DNA from: Halomonas zincidurans B6
Lineage (GTDB): Bacteria; Pseudomonadota; Gammaproteobacteria; Pseudomonadales; Halomonadaceae
Reading direction: 5' to 3'
DNA: 64,000 nucleotides
Assembly: GCF_000731955.1 (NCBI RefSeq)
Contig: NZ_JNCK01000001.1
Coordinates: 3,224,001-3,288,000, forward strand
Position 1 is the first letter of the stretch; each line of letters starts with the position of its first letter. Below are positions 42,077-52,709 of this stretch, piece after piece. The notes under the pieces are model-generated. The model searched no databases. It saw only the letters and a program-made list of their open reading frames with translations, and was not told where the DNA came from. Made by a program: the position numbers and the translations under genes.

Positions 42077-42814
42077 ATGCGCCCAGCGGCCATACGACCC
42101 AGCGGACGACAGCCCGATCAGCCCCGCGAGATCCAGCTGATCCGCGACTATACCCGCCACGCCGAAGGTTCGGTGCTGGTGGCCTTCGGTGATACCCAGG
42201 TGCTGTGCAACGCCAGCGTCGAAGCCGGCGTGCCGCGCTGGCTGCGCGGCAAGGGCCAGGGCTGGATCACCGCCGAGTACGGCATGCTGCCGCGCGCCAC
42301 GCACAGCCGCAGCGGACGCGAGGCGACCCGTGGCAAGCAGGGCGGACGCACGCTGGAGATCCAGCGGCTGATCGGCCGCTCGCTGCGCGCGGCGGTCAAT
42401 CTCAAGAAGCTCGGCGAATTCACCATCACCGTCGACTGCGACGTGATCCAGGCCGACGGCGGCACGCGCACGGCGTCGATCACCGGCGGCTGCGTGGCGC
42501 TGGTCGATGCCATCCGCTATCTGCAGCGCGAGAAGCAGATCAAGACCGACCCGTTCAAGCAGCTGGTCAGTTCTGTGTCGGTGGGCGTCTACAAGGGCAC
42601 GCCGGTGGTCGATCTCGACTACCCCGAAGACAGCGCCGCGGGTACCGACATGAACGTGGTGATGACCGAGGACGGCGGGCTGATCGAGGTGCAGGGCACC
42701 GCCGAGACGGCGGCGTTCTCGCGCGACGAACTCAACGCCATGCTCGACCTGGCCGAGAAGGCCGGCCAGAGCCTGTTCGAGCATCAGCGCGAGGCGCTGC
42801 AGATTCGTCGTTGA
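42077..42814 (+). CDS. rph: Ribonuclease PH
   Basis: 245 aa from the ATG at 42077 with GAGAGGTG upstream; an in-frame ATG at 42017 gives an unlikely 20-residue extension. MRPAAIRPSGRQPDQPREIQ is the standard start, followed by GSVLVAFGDTQVLCNASVE, GKQGGRTLEIQRLIGRSLRA and TVDCDVIQADGGTRTASITG, which contain the phosphate-binding and RNA-binding Arg residues and active-site Asp. It trims the 3' ends of tRNA using phosphate. It ends at a strong bidirectional hairpin. Confidence 0.96.
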   Translation: MRPAAIRPSGRQPDQPREIQLIRDYTRHAEGSVLVAFGDTQVLCNASVEAGVPRWLRGKGQGWITAEYGMLPRATHSRSGREATRGKQGGRTLEIQRLIGRSLRAAVNLKKLGEFTITVDCDVIQADGGTRTASITGGCVALVDAIRYLQREKQIKTDPFKQLVSSVSVGVYKGTPVVDLDYPEDSAAGTDMNVVMTEDGGLIEVQGTAETAAFSRDELNAMLDLAEKAGQSLFEHQREALQIRR

Positions 42815-42842
42815 GCCTGACGCGGGTTCCATCGCCGCCCTG

Positions 42843-42874
42843 CGAAAACGCCGGCTCAGGAGCCGGCGTTTTCG
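42843..42874. terminator. Bidirectional terminator between rph and the Crc-like gene
   Basis: CGAAAACGCCGGCT-CAGG-AGCCGGCGTTTTCG: a perfect 14-bp stem with A and T runs on opposite sides, between two convergent genes. Confidence 0.88.
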
Positions 42875-42919
42875 TGGGCGCTCGAAGGTGACGGGCGACG
42901 CGAGACCGAAGAAGCGTGT

Positions 42920-43687
42920 TCAGAGCGTCAGGTCGTACTCGACGATCAGCGGGGCGAACTCGGAGAAGGTCGCCTCGCGGTCGATCCAGGCGTCGACCAC
43001 GTGACGGCGGAAGTTGGGGCCGACGATCTGGTAGTCGATGCGCCAGCCTTCCTGACGGCTGCGCGGCACGTCCTGATCGAGCTTGGGCCACCAGGTGTAT
43101 TCGCCGGCATCGCGGTTGACTTCGCGGAAGGTGTCGATGAAGCCGGTAGGGCCGAACATCTGATCCATCCAGGCGCGCTCCTCGGGCTTGAAACCGGGGG
43201 TCGTCTGGTTGTCGGCCCAGTTCGCCAGGTCGACGGTCTTGTGGGCGATGTGCCAGGTGCCGCAGATGATGTACTCGCGGCGCTTGCGGGCCATCTTCGA
43301 CAGGTATTCCTGATACTGGCTCATGAAGCTCTGCTTGGCGGTGTAGTCGCTGCCGTCGGGCATCAGGAAGCTGGCGATGCTGAAGCGGTCGTAATCGGCC
43401 TGCAGGAAGCGGGCCTCGTTGTCGCACTGCTCGAAGCCCAGCCCGTACATGATCGCCTTGGGGATCTTGCGACAGTACAGGCCGACCCCGGAGAAGCCGT
43501 CCTGCTCGGCATCGAGGAAATAGCCCTCGTAGCCTTCGGGATAGAGGATGCTGTCGTCGAGCTCGAAACTCTTGGCCTTCAGGTTCTGCACGCAGACGAC
43601 ATCGACATCCTGATCGGCCAGCCAATCGAGAAACCCTCGCTCGACCGCGGCACGAATTCCATTGACGTTGATGCTGGCGATTTTCAT
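42920..43687 (-). CDS. Crc-like ExoIII-family protein lacking catalytic residues
   Basis: 255 aa from ATG 43685-43687 (MKIASINVNGIRAAVERGFL); an upstream frame to 43762 is not supported. It has the exonuclease III fold, but the key sites are changed: QETK-type Glu is Asn (CVQNLKAK), the GDxN active site reads CGTWHIAHK, and the final SDHAP reads FSEFAPLIV, so the catalytic His is Phe. This is the pattern of Pseudomonas Crc, an ExoIII relative that represses translation with Hfq. Automated pipelines would probably call it exodeoxyribonuclease III. Crc-like function is an inference. Confidence 0.85.
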   Translation of the reverse strand: MKIASINVNGIRAAVERGFLDWLADQDVDVVCVQNLKAKSFELDDSILYPEGYEGYFLDAEQDGFSGVGLYCRKIPKAIMYGLGFEQCDNEARFLQADYDRFSIASFLMPDGSDYTAKQSFMSQYQEYLSKMARKRREYIICGTWHIAHKTVDLANWADNQTTPGFKPEERAWMDQMFGPTGFIDTFREVNRDAGEYTWWPKLDQDVPRSRQEGWRIDYQIVGPNFRRHVVDAWIDREATFSEFAPLIVEYDLTL

Positions 43688-43864
43688 ACATGGTCCCTTT
43701 TTCGTCGCGCGTGTATGATACCTGAGCTTTCGACGTTTGGGTAAATGACCCGAGGCAATCATTCGTTTAAAGCGCTCTCGTGTTTCAGAGTAGCCATTCG
43801 CGTCGAACCGTCACCCCGTCAGCCGTCTAGACAGTCAAGCAGTCTCTAAACAAGAGGAAGCCCC

Positions 43865-44548
43865 GTGGCCGGCCAGCTGCAAGCCTACCAGCGCGACTTC
43901 ATCGCCTTCGCCATCGAGCAGGGCGTGCTCAAGTTCGGCGAGTTCACCCTCAAGTCGGGTCGCGTCAGCCCCTATTTCTTCAATGCCGGCCTTTTCAAGA
44001 GCGGTGCCGCCCTGGCGCGCCTCGGCCGTTGCTACGCCCAGGCCATCGCCGACAGCGGGCTCCAGGCCGAGGTGCTGTTCGGCCCCGCCTACAAGGGCAT
44101 TCCGCTGGGCACCGCCACCGCCGTGGCGCTGGCCGAGCATCACGGTCGCGACCTGCCGTTCGCCTTCAACCGCAAGGAGGCCAAGGCCCATGGCGAGGGT
44201 GGCCAGATCGTCGGCGCCGCGCTCACCGGGCGGGTGCTGATCGTCGACGACGTGATCACCGCCGGCACCGCGATCGGCGAGGTCATGACGCTGATCGAAT
44301 CGGCCGGCGCCAGCGCCGCCGGGGTGGTGATCGCCCTCGATCGCCAGGAGTGCGGCCAGGCCGACGGCGAGATGACCCGCCATAGCGCCATCCAGGAAGT
44401 CGAGGCGCGTTACGCCATGCCGGTGGTCAGCATCGTCACGCTCGATCAGGTGCTCGCCTACCTCGAGCAGTACGCCGGCAGCGAGCTTCAGCCGCATGCC
44501 GAGGCGATCCGCGACTACCGTGCCCGCTATGGGGTGCTGGCGCGCTGA
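43865..44548 (+). CDS. pyrE: Orotate phosphoribosyltransferase
   Basis: 227 aa, GTG start at 43865 with GAGGAAG upstream. LKFGEFTLKSGRVSPYFFNA is the conserved N-terminus, EVLFGPAYKGIPLGTATAVA carries substrate contacts, and GRVLIVDDVITAGTAIGEVM is the PRPP-binding signature. It converts orotate and PRPP to OMP in pyrimidine synthesis. Its place beside the ExoIII/Crc homologue is conserved in many gammaproteobacteria. Confidence 0.95.
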   Translation: MAGQLQAYQRDFIAFAIEQGVLKFGEFTLKSGRVSPYFFNAGLFKSGAALARLGRCYAQAIADSGLQAEVLFGPAYKGIPLGTATAVALAEHHGRDLPFAFNRKEAKAHGEGGQIVGAALTGRVLIVDDVITAGTAIGEVMTLIESAGASAAGVVIALDRQECGQADGEMTRHSAIQEVEARYAMPVVSIVTLDQVLAYLEQYAGSELQPHAEAIRDYRARYGVLAR

Positions 44549-44658
44549 GGGGGCGGGGAATTTGTTTAAAAACACCGTTTGATAACGCCGCCGTATCTGC
44601 CATAGTTGAATGGCAAGCCCACTCGTTGCAAGCCTATTCATTGCAAGGACATGCAGTC

Positions 44659-45213
44659 ATGATCAAGTCATTCGGTTTGGCCCTTTCATCCGCCGGGCTC
44701 CTGCTGGCCGGTCATCAGGCCATGGCGCTCAGCGTTTCCGCCAGCGGCGGCCCGAACTCTCAGGGCATCGAAGCCAGCCAGACGGTCTTCCCCACCCTGC
44801 GCGCCGGGGTCGGCTATTTCACTTCCGACGACAGCGGCGAGGATGCCGATTTCTATTCCGGCTCGCTGATGTTCACGCCCTACCTGCCGGGCATCGATCT
44901 GGCGGTGGGCGGCCGCTACCAGTATCAGGACACGGCCTATGGCGACGGCGGCGGCCTGGGGCTGGGCGGCTCGGCGTTCGTCGACACGCCGATTCCGCTG
45001 ACCTCGGTGGGTGGCTACGGCTTCTACACCCCCAAGGGGCTGAGCCACGGCGATATCGACAAGAGCTACGAATACGGTGCCCAGGCGCGCGTCAATATCG
45101 TCTCGCAGACCTATCTCTACGGCGGTTATCGTTACTACCGCACGGAGTTCGACGACCGCGGCGAGCATACGCTGCACAGCGGTCCGACGTTCGGCGTCAG
45201 CATCGGTTTCTGA
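44659..45213 (+). CDS. YfaZ-family outer membrane protein
   Basis: 184 aa from the ATG at 44659 (AAGGACAT upstream); the earlier ATG at 44626 would disrupt the signal peptide. MIKSFGLALSSAGLLLAGHQ-AMA is a Sec signal cut after AMA. The mature part alternates hydrophobic and polar residues with aromatic ends (GGRYQYQDTAYGDG, VSQTYLYGGYRYYRTEF) and finishes SIGF, typical of a small beta-barrel. The function of YfaZ is not known. Confidence 0.82.
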   Translation: MIKSFGLALSSAGLLLAGHQAMALSVSASGGPNSQGIEASQTVFPTLRAGVGYFTSDDSGEDADFYSGSLMFTPYLPGIDLAVGGRYQYQDTAYGDGGGLGLGGSAFVDTPIPLTSVGGYGFYTPKGLSHGDIDKSYEYGAQARVNIVSQTYLYGGYRYYRTEFDDRGEHTLHSGPTFGVSIGF

Positions 45214-45222
45214 TGAGATACT

Positions 45223-45281
45223 GAGCTACGAGCTACGAGCTACGAGCTACGAGCTACGAGCTACGAGCTACGAGCTACGAG
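45223..45281. repeat. Tandem 7-bp repeat (GAGCTAC), about eight copies
   Basis: GAGCTAC is repeated eight times without error plus a partial copy, starting 10 bases after the yfaZ stop. The number of copies could vary by slippage. It is outside any gene. Confidence 0.85.
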
Positions 45282-45449
45282 CCTTGGCGCCGGCTCCTCC
45301 GGGGCGCTGTAAAGCGCATTCGAGCGCTAGGTTCGGAGCGCCATAAAACGCTGGGTCCGGAGCGCCATAAAGAGTCATTCGGGGCGCCGATTGCGTATCA
45401 TGCGTTACGACTCGCTGCCACCCGGCGTCGCCATCGGCTCAGGACTTTC

Positions 45450-45998
45450 ATGCTCGATATCGTGCTCTTCGAACCCGAGATTCCGCCCAATACCGGCAAC
45501 CTGATCCGGCTGTGCGCCAACACCGGGTTCCGCCTGCACTTGATCGAGCCGCTGGGCTTTACGCTGGACGACAAGCGCCTGCGCCGCGCCGGGCTGGATT
45601 ACCACGAATGGGCGCGGGTGACGGTGCATGCCGACTGGTCGGCGTTCCTGCGCGACATCGCCCCCGAGCGGGTCTTCGCAATTTCCACCCGCGGGCGCAC
45701 CGGCTACCATGAGCCGGCCTACAAGCCCGGCGATGCGCTGGTGTTCGGGCCCGAGACCCGCGGCCTGCCGCAGGCGATGCTCGACGCCCTGCCGGCGGAA
45801 CAGCGACTGCGCCTGCCGATGCTGCCCGACAGCCGCAGTCTCAATCTGTCCAACGCCGCGGCGATCCTGGTCTACGAGGCCTGGCGCCAGCTTGAATTCG
45901 TTGGGGCCGGCCTTCCGGGGGCCGAAACCGGGAGCGAGCACCCGGCAGCCGATTCGACGGGCATACCAGACACAGCCGGAAACGCCGGCGACGAGTAA
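45450..45998 (+). CDS. trmL: tRNA (cytidine/uridine-2'-O-)-methyltransferase TrmL
   Basis: 182 aa. MLDIVLFEPEIPPNTGNLIR, LHLIEPLGFTLDDKRLRRAG and LVFGPETRGLP, then LNLSNAAAILVYEAWRQ form the SPOUT knot motifs of TrmL, which methylates the wobble ribose of tRNA-Leu species. About 25 residues beyond the usual end are acidic and low in complexity. The stop is 3 bases before rep, suggesting joint transcription. Confidence 0.93.
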   Translation: MLDIVLFEPEIPPNTGNLIRLCANTGFRLHLIEPLGFTLDDKRLRRAGLDYHEWARVTVHADWSAFLRDIAPERVFAISTRGRTGYHEPAYKPGDALVFGPETRGLPQAMLDALPAEQRLRLPMLPDSRSLNLSNAAAILVYEAWRQLEFVGAGLPGAETGSEHPAADSTGIPDTAGNAGDE

Positions 45999-46001
45999 CC
46001 G

Positions 46002-48047
<2,046 letters not shown>

Positions 48048-48148
48048 GGTGGACAACGCCCGCCCGGCCCATGCGAGTCGGCGGAGTTGCCAGTATCCGC
48101 CTGGTTCGCTCTCATAGCCTCTTTGAATGATCATGCCGAGGAGTCCCC

Positions 48149-51100
48149 GTGTCCGATCATCGCCATGTCGACCCCGCTATGACGCTGTTCACCGCCCTGC
48201 ATCAGGCCGGTTGGCAGGATTTTTTCGACCCGGCTTCGCTGGAGCGCGGCCTGCGTTATGCCCGGCAAGGCCGCGTGGCCAGTGACCTGAGCCTGGCCTT
48301 TGAACACGACCAAGACTTGATCCTACTACTCAGCGGGGAGGTGGCGGGCAGCCGCAAGCAGGCTTATTTCACCGAGGTGGAAGTGTATGCGCACGACTCC
48401 AGAGGGCTCTTCTCCGACTGCAGCTGCCCGGTCGGCTCCGGTTGCAAGCATGCGGTGGCGCTGATTCAGACCTTTCTGGATCAGCTGAACAAGGAGACCA
48501 AGGTTGTTGCCGACAACCGGGTGGAAAGGGATTCGCCACGTGCAGCACACGCGCCAGCCGACACCAGAGGCACGCTGACCCGCGAGTGGGAGACTTGGCT
48601 GGAGTGGCTGCAGAATCCCCCAGGCACAGCACCAGGCGCTGAGTGTGTCGGCACGCAGTACCGGCTCGGACTGTTTCTGGATACCGCGAACCACTACGCC
48701 AGCGGAGCGATCCTCAAGGTGCTGCCGGTGTGGCTGCGTCCCTCGCGGCAGAGCAAGCGCGGTAACGGGTGGGTTTCGCCGAAGGTCATCGAGGTGCGCG
48801 GTTCGGGCGAGCTGATACCCGTGCCCGAGGCGGGCTGGAACCCCGAGCAGGAAGAGGCGATTGACCGGTTGCTGCATGGCGAAGTCGGTACCCATTGGAG
48901 CAGCGACCATCGCCAGTGGGCGGTGATGTCGCACGCCTTCCAGGTGCGCGGCCTGTGGTCGCTGCTGGAGAGCGATGAGCCGCCGCTGCTGTTCTTTCGC
49001 AAGCAGACCGGCAAGCAACTCGAGTTCGGAGCCGACGGCTGGCTGGCGCCGAGCTGGCAACCTGATGCCGAGGGCGTACAACACCTTCAGGCGACGACTC
49101 AGCCGGAAGGGCTGCTATCGGCTGAGGCGCTCATCGCCAGAGCGGGGCGCGGGCTCTGCTACATCGATCCTGCGCGTGGCCGATTCGGGCGCCTTGGGGG
49201 CGACCCCGAACTGCTGGTGGGGCTGCGTCGCGCACCGCCGCTGCCGCCAGCGATGAGCGAGTGGCTGGGCGAGCGGCTGCGCAAGACACCGGCCCTGGCC
49301 GCCAGGCTGCCGGCGCCGAAGCGGGTCGAGGAGCACACCCTGGCGGATGTCGCGCCACGCCTCAAGGTCACCATGCGGGTGGTGGAAGGCCAACTGGGGT
49401 TTCGCGACGGCGTGGCGGTTGCGCGCTGGTTCCGCGTGGGTGCCGGCGTGGTGGGTTTCGATTACGACGGCATGGAGGTGGCCCCTGAAGAGGGCGAAAC
49501 GGCCCAGCTCTTCCATGCCGGTCAGCGGGTCACCATCAAGCGCAACAAGGCGGCGGAGCTGGCGCTGGTACGCAGCCTGCCGCCGGGCATGGTGGCTCTG
49601 GAGCGGCTGAGTCAGGCTCATCAACCACCGGCCTTTCTGGACCTGCCAAGCTGGTCGCTATTGCTGCCCGTTGCTGGCAAGCCGCCGTCCCGCGCCGCCG
49701 AGTGGCCCACTCATCTGGCCAAACCGGATGACTGGTGGCCAATGATTGCCGAACTGCGCCAAGCGGGCTGTCGGGTCGAGTTCAGTGACGAGTTCCCGCC
49801 GGAGCCGCGCTATATCGAGCCGGACGCCTGGCACGGCGAGCTGGAGCCGGCGGGTAACGGATGGTTCGATCTGGCGCTGGATATCGAGGTGGGGGGCGAG
49901 CGACTCAATTTGCTGCCGATCCTGCGCCAGTTGCTCATGGATCCGACTTTCCCGCTGGAAGTCGCGCCAGACGAGCCCGAGGAGGCGAGCTGGGAGCTGG
50001 CGCTGGATGAGCAGCGTCGCCTCGCGCTGCCGCTGTCACGGTTGCGCGCGCTGATGGCGCCGATTCTCGACTGGCTGAATGACGAGACCGACCCGCAAGC
50101 GGCGCTCAAGCTGCCGGTCTCCGCGGCCGAGCGCGTGGCACCGCTGGCCGAGCACGAGCGCTGGGCGGGTCGCGAAGATGTCACCCTCCTGGCCCGCCGC
50201 CTGCGCGAGCTGCCCGCCAGCCTGCCGGCACCGCAAGGCTTCACCGGCGAGTTGCGCGACTACCAGGCTCGTGGTATCGCCTGGATGCGCTTTCTCGCCG
50301 AGCTGGGTACCGGCGGCATCCTGGCCGATGACATGGGCCTGGGCAAGACCGTGCAAGTGCTGGCCCATGTGCTCGACGAGCGTGCCCGCGGCGCGCTGCA
50401 GGGGCCAGTGCTGGTGGTAGCGCCCACCAGCCTGGTGGGCAACTGGTGTGCCGAGGCGGCACGCTTTGCGCCGCAACTCGCGGTGCTGGCGCTGCAGGGC
50501 GGCAAGGCTCAGCGCCAGCGTCAGATCGACGAAAAACTGGCCACGGCCGATCTGGTGGTCACCACCTACCCGCTGTTGATCCGCGATCTTGATCGCTTGT
50601 GCGAGGTGGCGTTCGGGCTGTTGGTGTTGGACGAAGCGCAGGCGATCAAGAACGCCGCCAGCCAGACGGCGCAGGCGGTGCGTGGAGTCAACGCCGGGCG
50701 CGCCCTGGCGATGACCGGCACGCCGCTGGAGAACCATCTGGGCGAGCTGTGGGCGCAGCTCGACGCCGTGGCGCCGGGGGCGCTGGGCAGCCAGCAGTGG
50801 TTCGGTCGGCACTTTCGCACGCCGATCGAGAAGGACAGCGACGTGGCGCTGCGCGGGCGCCTTGCGCGGCGCATCGCCCCGCTGATGCTGCGACGTACCA
50901 AGCAGCAGGTGCTGACCGAGCTGCCCGAGAAGACCGAGAGCCGTCGCGAGATCACCCTGGCCGGCAGCCAGCGCGAGCTCTACGAGAGCCTGCGCCTGGC
51001 CCAGCACCAGCGGGTACAGCAGGCCATCGCCGAGCGTGGCCTGGCCGGCTCCGGCATCGTGATGCTCGATGCGCTGCTCAAGCTGCGCCAGGTGTGCTGC

Positions 51101-51673
51101 GACCCGCGCCTGGTCAAGCTCGACAGCGCAAGCAAGGTGAAGCGCTCGGCCAAGCTGGAGCAGCTGCGCGAGATTCTGCCGTCGCTGGTCGAGGAGGGGC
51201 GGCGCATTCTGGTGTTTTCGCAGTTTACCGAGATGCTGGGCCTGATTGGCCAAGCCCTGGAGCGCGACGGTATCTCTTACACCACGCTGACCGGCGATAC
51301 GCCGGGCAAGACCCGCACTCAGCGGGTGGCGCTGTTCCAGCAGGGCGAGATACCGGTGTTCTTGATTAGCCTCAAGGCCGGCGGCACGGGCCTCAACCTC
51401 ACCGCGGCGGACACCGTGATCCACTACGATCCCTGGTGGAATCCCGCGGTGGAGGCTCAGGCCACCGGTCGCGCCCATCGCCTGGGCCAGCAGAACCCGG
51501 TGTTCGTCTACAAGCTGGTGTGCGCCGGTACGGTGGAAGAGCGCATCCTCGGCCTGCAGGCGCGCAAGGCGGATCTTGCCGCCTCGATCCTGGAGGGCGG
51601 CACCGAGCGCAAGAGCGACGGTCCGCTGTTCGATGAGGAGGATCTGGCGCTGCTGTTCGCGCCGGTGGCGTAG
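48149..51673 (+). CDS. SWIM zinc-finger SNF2/DEAD-box helicase
   Basis: 1174 aa, GTG start with GAGGAG 8 bases upstream. An N-terminal SWIM motif FSDCSCPVGSGCKHAVALIQ (near residues 90-109) chelates zinc. The Swi2/Snf2 ATPase fills the C-terminal half: GGILADDMGLGKTVQVLAHV near residue 720, LLVLDEAQAIKNAASQT near residue 825, RRILVFSQFTEMLGLIGQAL and LIHYDPWWNPAVEAQATGRA with HRLGQ in the helicase C lobe. It would remodel protein-DNA or RNA polymerase complexes; the exact target is unknown. Confidence 0.92.
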   Translation: MSDHRHVDPAMTLFTALHQAGWQDFFDPASLERGLRYARQGRVASDLSLAFEHDQDLILLLSGEVAGSRKQAYFTEVEVYAHDSRGLFSDCSCPVGSGCKHAVALIQTFLDQLNKETKVVADNRVERDSPRAAHAPADTRGTLTREWETWLEWLQNPPGTAPGAECVGTQYRLGLFLDTANHYASGAILKVLPVWLRPSRQSKRGNGWVSPKVIEVRGSGELIPVPEAGWNPEQEEAIDRLLHGEVGTHWSSDHRQWAVMSHAFQVRGLWSLLESDEPPLLFFRKQTGKQLEFGADGWLAPSWQPDAEGVQHLQATTQPEGLLSAEALIARAGRGLCYIDPARGRFGRLGGDPELLVGLRRAPPLPPAMSEWLGERLRKTPALAARLPAPKRVEEHTLADVAPRLKVTMRVVEGQLGFRDGVAVARWFRVGAGVVGFDYDGMEVAPEEGETAQLFHAGQRVTIKRNKAAELALVRSLPPGMVALERLSQAHQPPAFLDLPSWSLLLPVAGKPPSRAAEWPTHLAKPDDWWPMIAELRQAGCRVEFSDEFPPEPRYIEPDAWHGELEPAGNGWFDLALDIEVGGERLNLLPILRQLLMDPTFPLEVAPDEPEEASWELALDEQRRLALPLSRLRALMAPILDWLNDETDPQAALKLPVSAAERVAPLAEHERWAGREDVTLLARRLRELPASLPAPQGFTGELRDYQARGIAWMRFLAELGTGGILADDMGLGKTVQVLAHVLDERARGALQGPVLVVAPTSLVGNWCAEAARFAPQLAVLALQGGKAQRQRQIDEKLATADLVVTTYPLLIRDLDRLCEVAFGLLVLDEAQAIKNAASQTAQAVRGVNAGRALAMTGTPLENHLGELWAQLDAVAPGALGSQQWFGRHFRTPIEKDSDVALRGRLARRIAPLMLRRTKQQVLTELPEKTESRREITLAGSQRELYESLRLAQHQRVQQAIAERGLAGSGIVMLDALLKLRQVCCDPRLVKLDSASKVKRSAKLEQLREILPSLVEEGRRILVFSQFTEMLGLIGQALERDGISYTTLTGDTPGKTRTQRVALFQQGEIPVFLISLKAGGTGLNLTAADTVIHYDPWWNPAVEAQATGRAHRLGQQNPVFVYKLVCAGTVEERILGLQARKADLAASILEGGTERKSDGPLFDEEDLALLFAPVA

Positions 51674-51723
51674 AAGGTCGAGAAAGAGTTCCGGTTTTCG
51701 TGAGGCGGCTGTTGTCGAAGCCG

Positions 51724-52140
51724 CTAGTCAGTCCGCAATTGCCGCTCGGCGAAATCGAGCAGCGACCGGTAATCGCGCTGACGGATAATGGCCTTGACGA
51801 TCTCGGCATCCAGATTCAGGTAATCGTGGACCAGGGCGTTGCGCAGGCCGATGATCTTGTTCCATGGCGTACCGCTACGGTCATGGTTCAGGCTCTGTAG
51901 CTTGGAGAAGGCCTGTCGGGCATCGCTGGGGACCACGACACCCAGCGACTTCAAGCGTTGTTTGGCGATGCCAATGCAGGCTTCGGTGAGCAGCTGCAGG
52001 TTGCGCTCCGCGGCACGGTAGAGCAGTGCATTCAATCCCTCGGGCGTGCTGGCGGCCTGGTGCAGCTGCTCGAGTTCCTCGGCCAGGGTGGCCAGATGCT
52101 CCCGCATGGCGTCGATGTATTCGGTTTCCACGTGATGCAT
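51724..52140 (-). CDS. hepT: HepT-like RNase toxin (DUF86)
   Basis: 138 aa. The HEPN motif RxxxxH is visible as LRNALVHDYLNLD near residues 103-109, with the trailing Tyr that MntA proteins modify by AMP transfer. The helical body (NLQLLTEACIGIAKQRLKSL) fits HepT toxins. It is encoded after its nucleotidyltransferase antitoxin. Only a weak ribosome site (ACAGGT, close to the ATG) is present, after an unusual mini-ORF repeat that may couple its translation to mntA. Confidence 0.87.
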   Translation of the reverse strand: MHHVETEYIDAMREHLATLAEELEQLHQAASTPEGLNALLYRAAERNLQLLTEACIGIAKQRLKSLGVVVPSDARQAFSKLQSLNHDRSGTPWNKIIGLRNALVHDYLNLDAEIVKAIIRQRDYRSLLDFAERQLRTD

Positions 52141-52213
52141 ACCTGTCGATTCAAGCCGTCATTCAAGCCGTCATTCAAGCCGTCATTCAAGCCGTCATTC
52201 AAGCCGTCATTCA
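52141..52213 (-). repeat. 12-bp tandem repeat between mntA and hepT forming minimal ORFs
   Basis: On the minus strand the unit ATGACGGCTTGA is repeated five times without a gap (52151-52210), directly after the mntA stop, whose TGA is at 52211-52213. Each unit is a complete Met-Thr-Ala-stop frame, and each stop is followed at once by the next ATG. The array ends 10 bases before the hepT start. Confidence 0.85.
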
Positions 52214-52615
52214 AGCATAGTGCCGCTGATGATACTGGTGATCGATCTCCCACATCGAGGTGATGCGTTGTTCTTCACGAATCAGACGCAGCTTATCGTT
52301 GGCGAGCAGTACCCGGCCGGTGCGGTTCACTGCATGAGCCAAGGGGAGCGGCGCCAGGTTGATGTCCACGATGGAAAGTTGATCTTCCGAAAGGCCCAGT
52401 TCGTCCTGCCAGGTTTGTGCCAGCAGTTGGGGGCGTAGACGGCGTTCCAGGGCGTCCTTTTCGAAAGTGCGAAAGGCCACGGCAAGATCGTAGTCGCTGC
52501 CCTCGTTGGCAGTTCCCTTGGCGCGAGAGCCATAGAGCCACAACACGGCGATTTCATCGTTCCCGGCCGCCAGCTCGGCGAGACCCTGCAGTATGTCTGT
52601 CTGGTCGGGCATCAT
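52211..52615 (-). CDS. mntA: MntA-like nucleotidyltransferase antitoxin
   Basis: 134 aa from the ATG at 52613-52615 (AAGGAACC upstream); a longer frame to 52675 is less likely. The minimal nucleotidyltransferase motif is VLWLYGSRAKGTANEGSDYD-LAVAF, i.e. GSx(10)DxD near residues 33-48. MntA blocks HepT by adding AMP to its active-site Tyr. It is first in the operon, and its last codon shares sequence with the mini-ORF array that follows. Confidence 0.87.
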   Translation of the reverse strand: MMPDQTDILQGLAELAAGNDEIAVLWLYGSRAKGTANEGSDYDLAVAFRTFEKDALERRLRPQLLAQTWQDELGLSEDQLSIVDINLAPLPLAHAVNRTGRVLLANDKLRLIREEQRITSMWEIDHQYHQRHYA

Positions 52616-52709
52616 GGTTCCTTGGTAATCCAGCGCCTGTGTTGGCGACAGTCTAGCATTGTGGATGCGGATCAACGCTCACTAAGCAGGGCCGCTCAAT
52701 GGCCATGGA

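Noticed and set aside
42920..43762. Plain exodeoxyribonuclease III call with the longer start
   Set aside because: Catalytic residues are replaced, and the first 25 codons of the longer frame are not family-like; the ATG at 43687 fits the conserved start.
45223..45281. Possible CRISPR-like or iteron origin
   Set aside because: Seven-base perfect tandem without spacers and without a replication gene nearby.
50036..51478. A 480-codon minus-strand open frame opposite the SNF2 helicase
   Set aside because: Antisense shadow; the plus strand carries all helicase motifs without interruption.
52151..52220. Possible CRISPR-like array
   Set aside because: The 12-bp units are contiguous with no spacers, so it is a simple tandem repeat.
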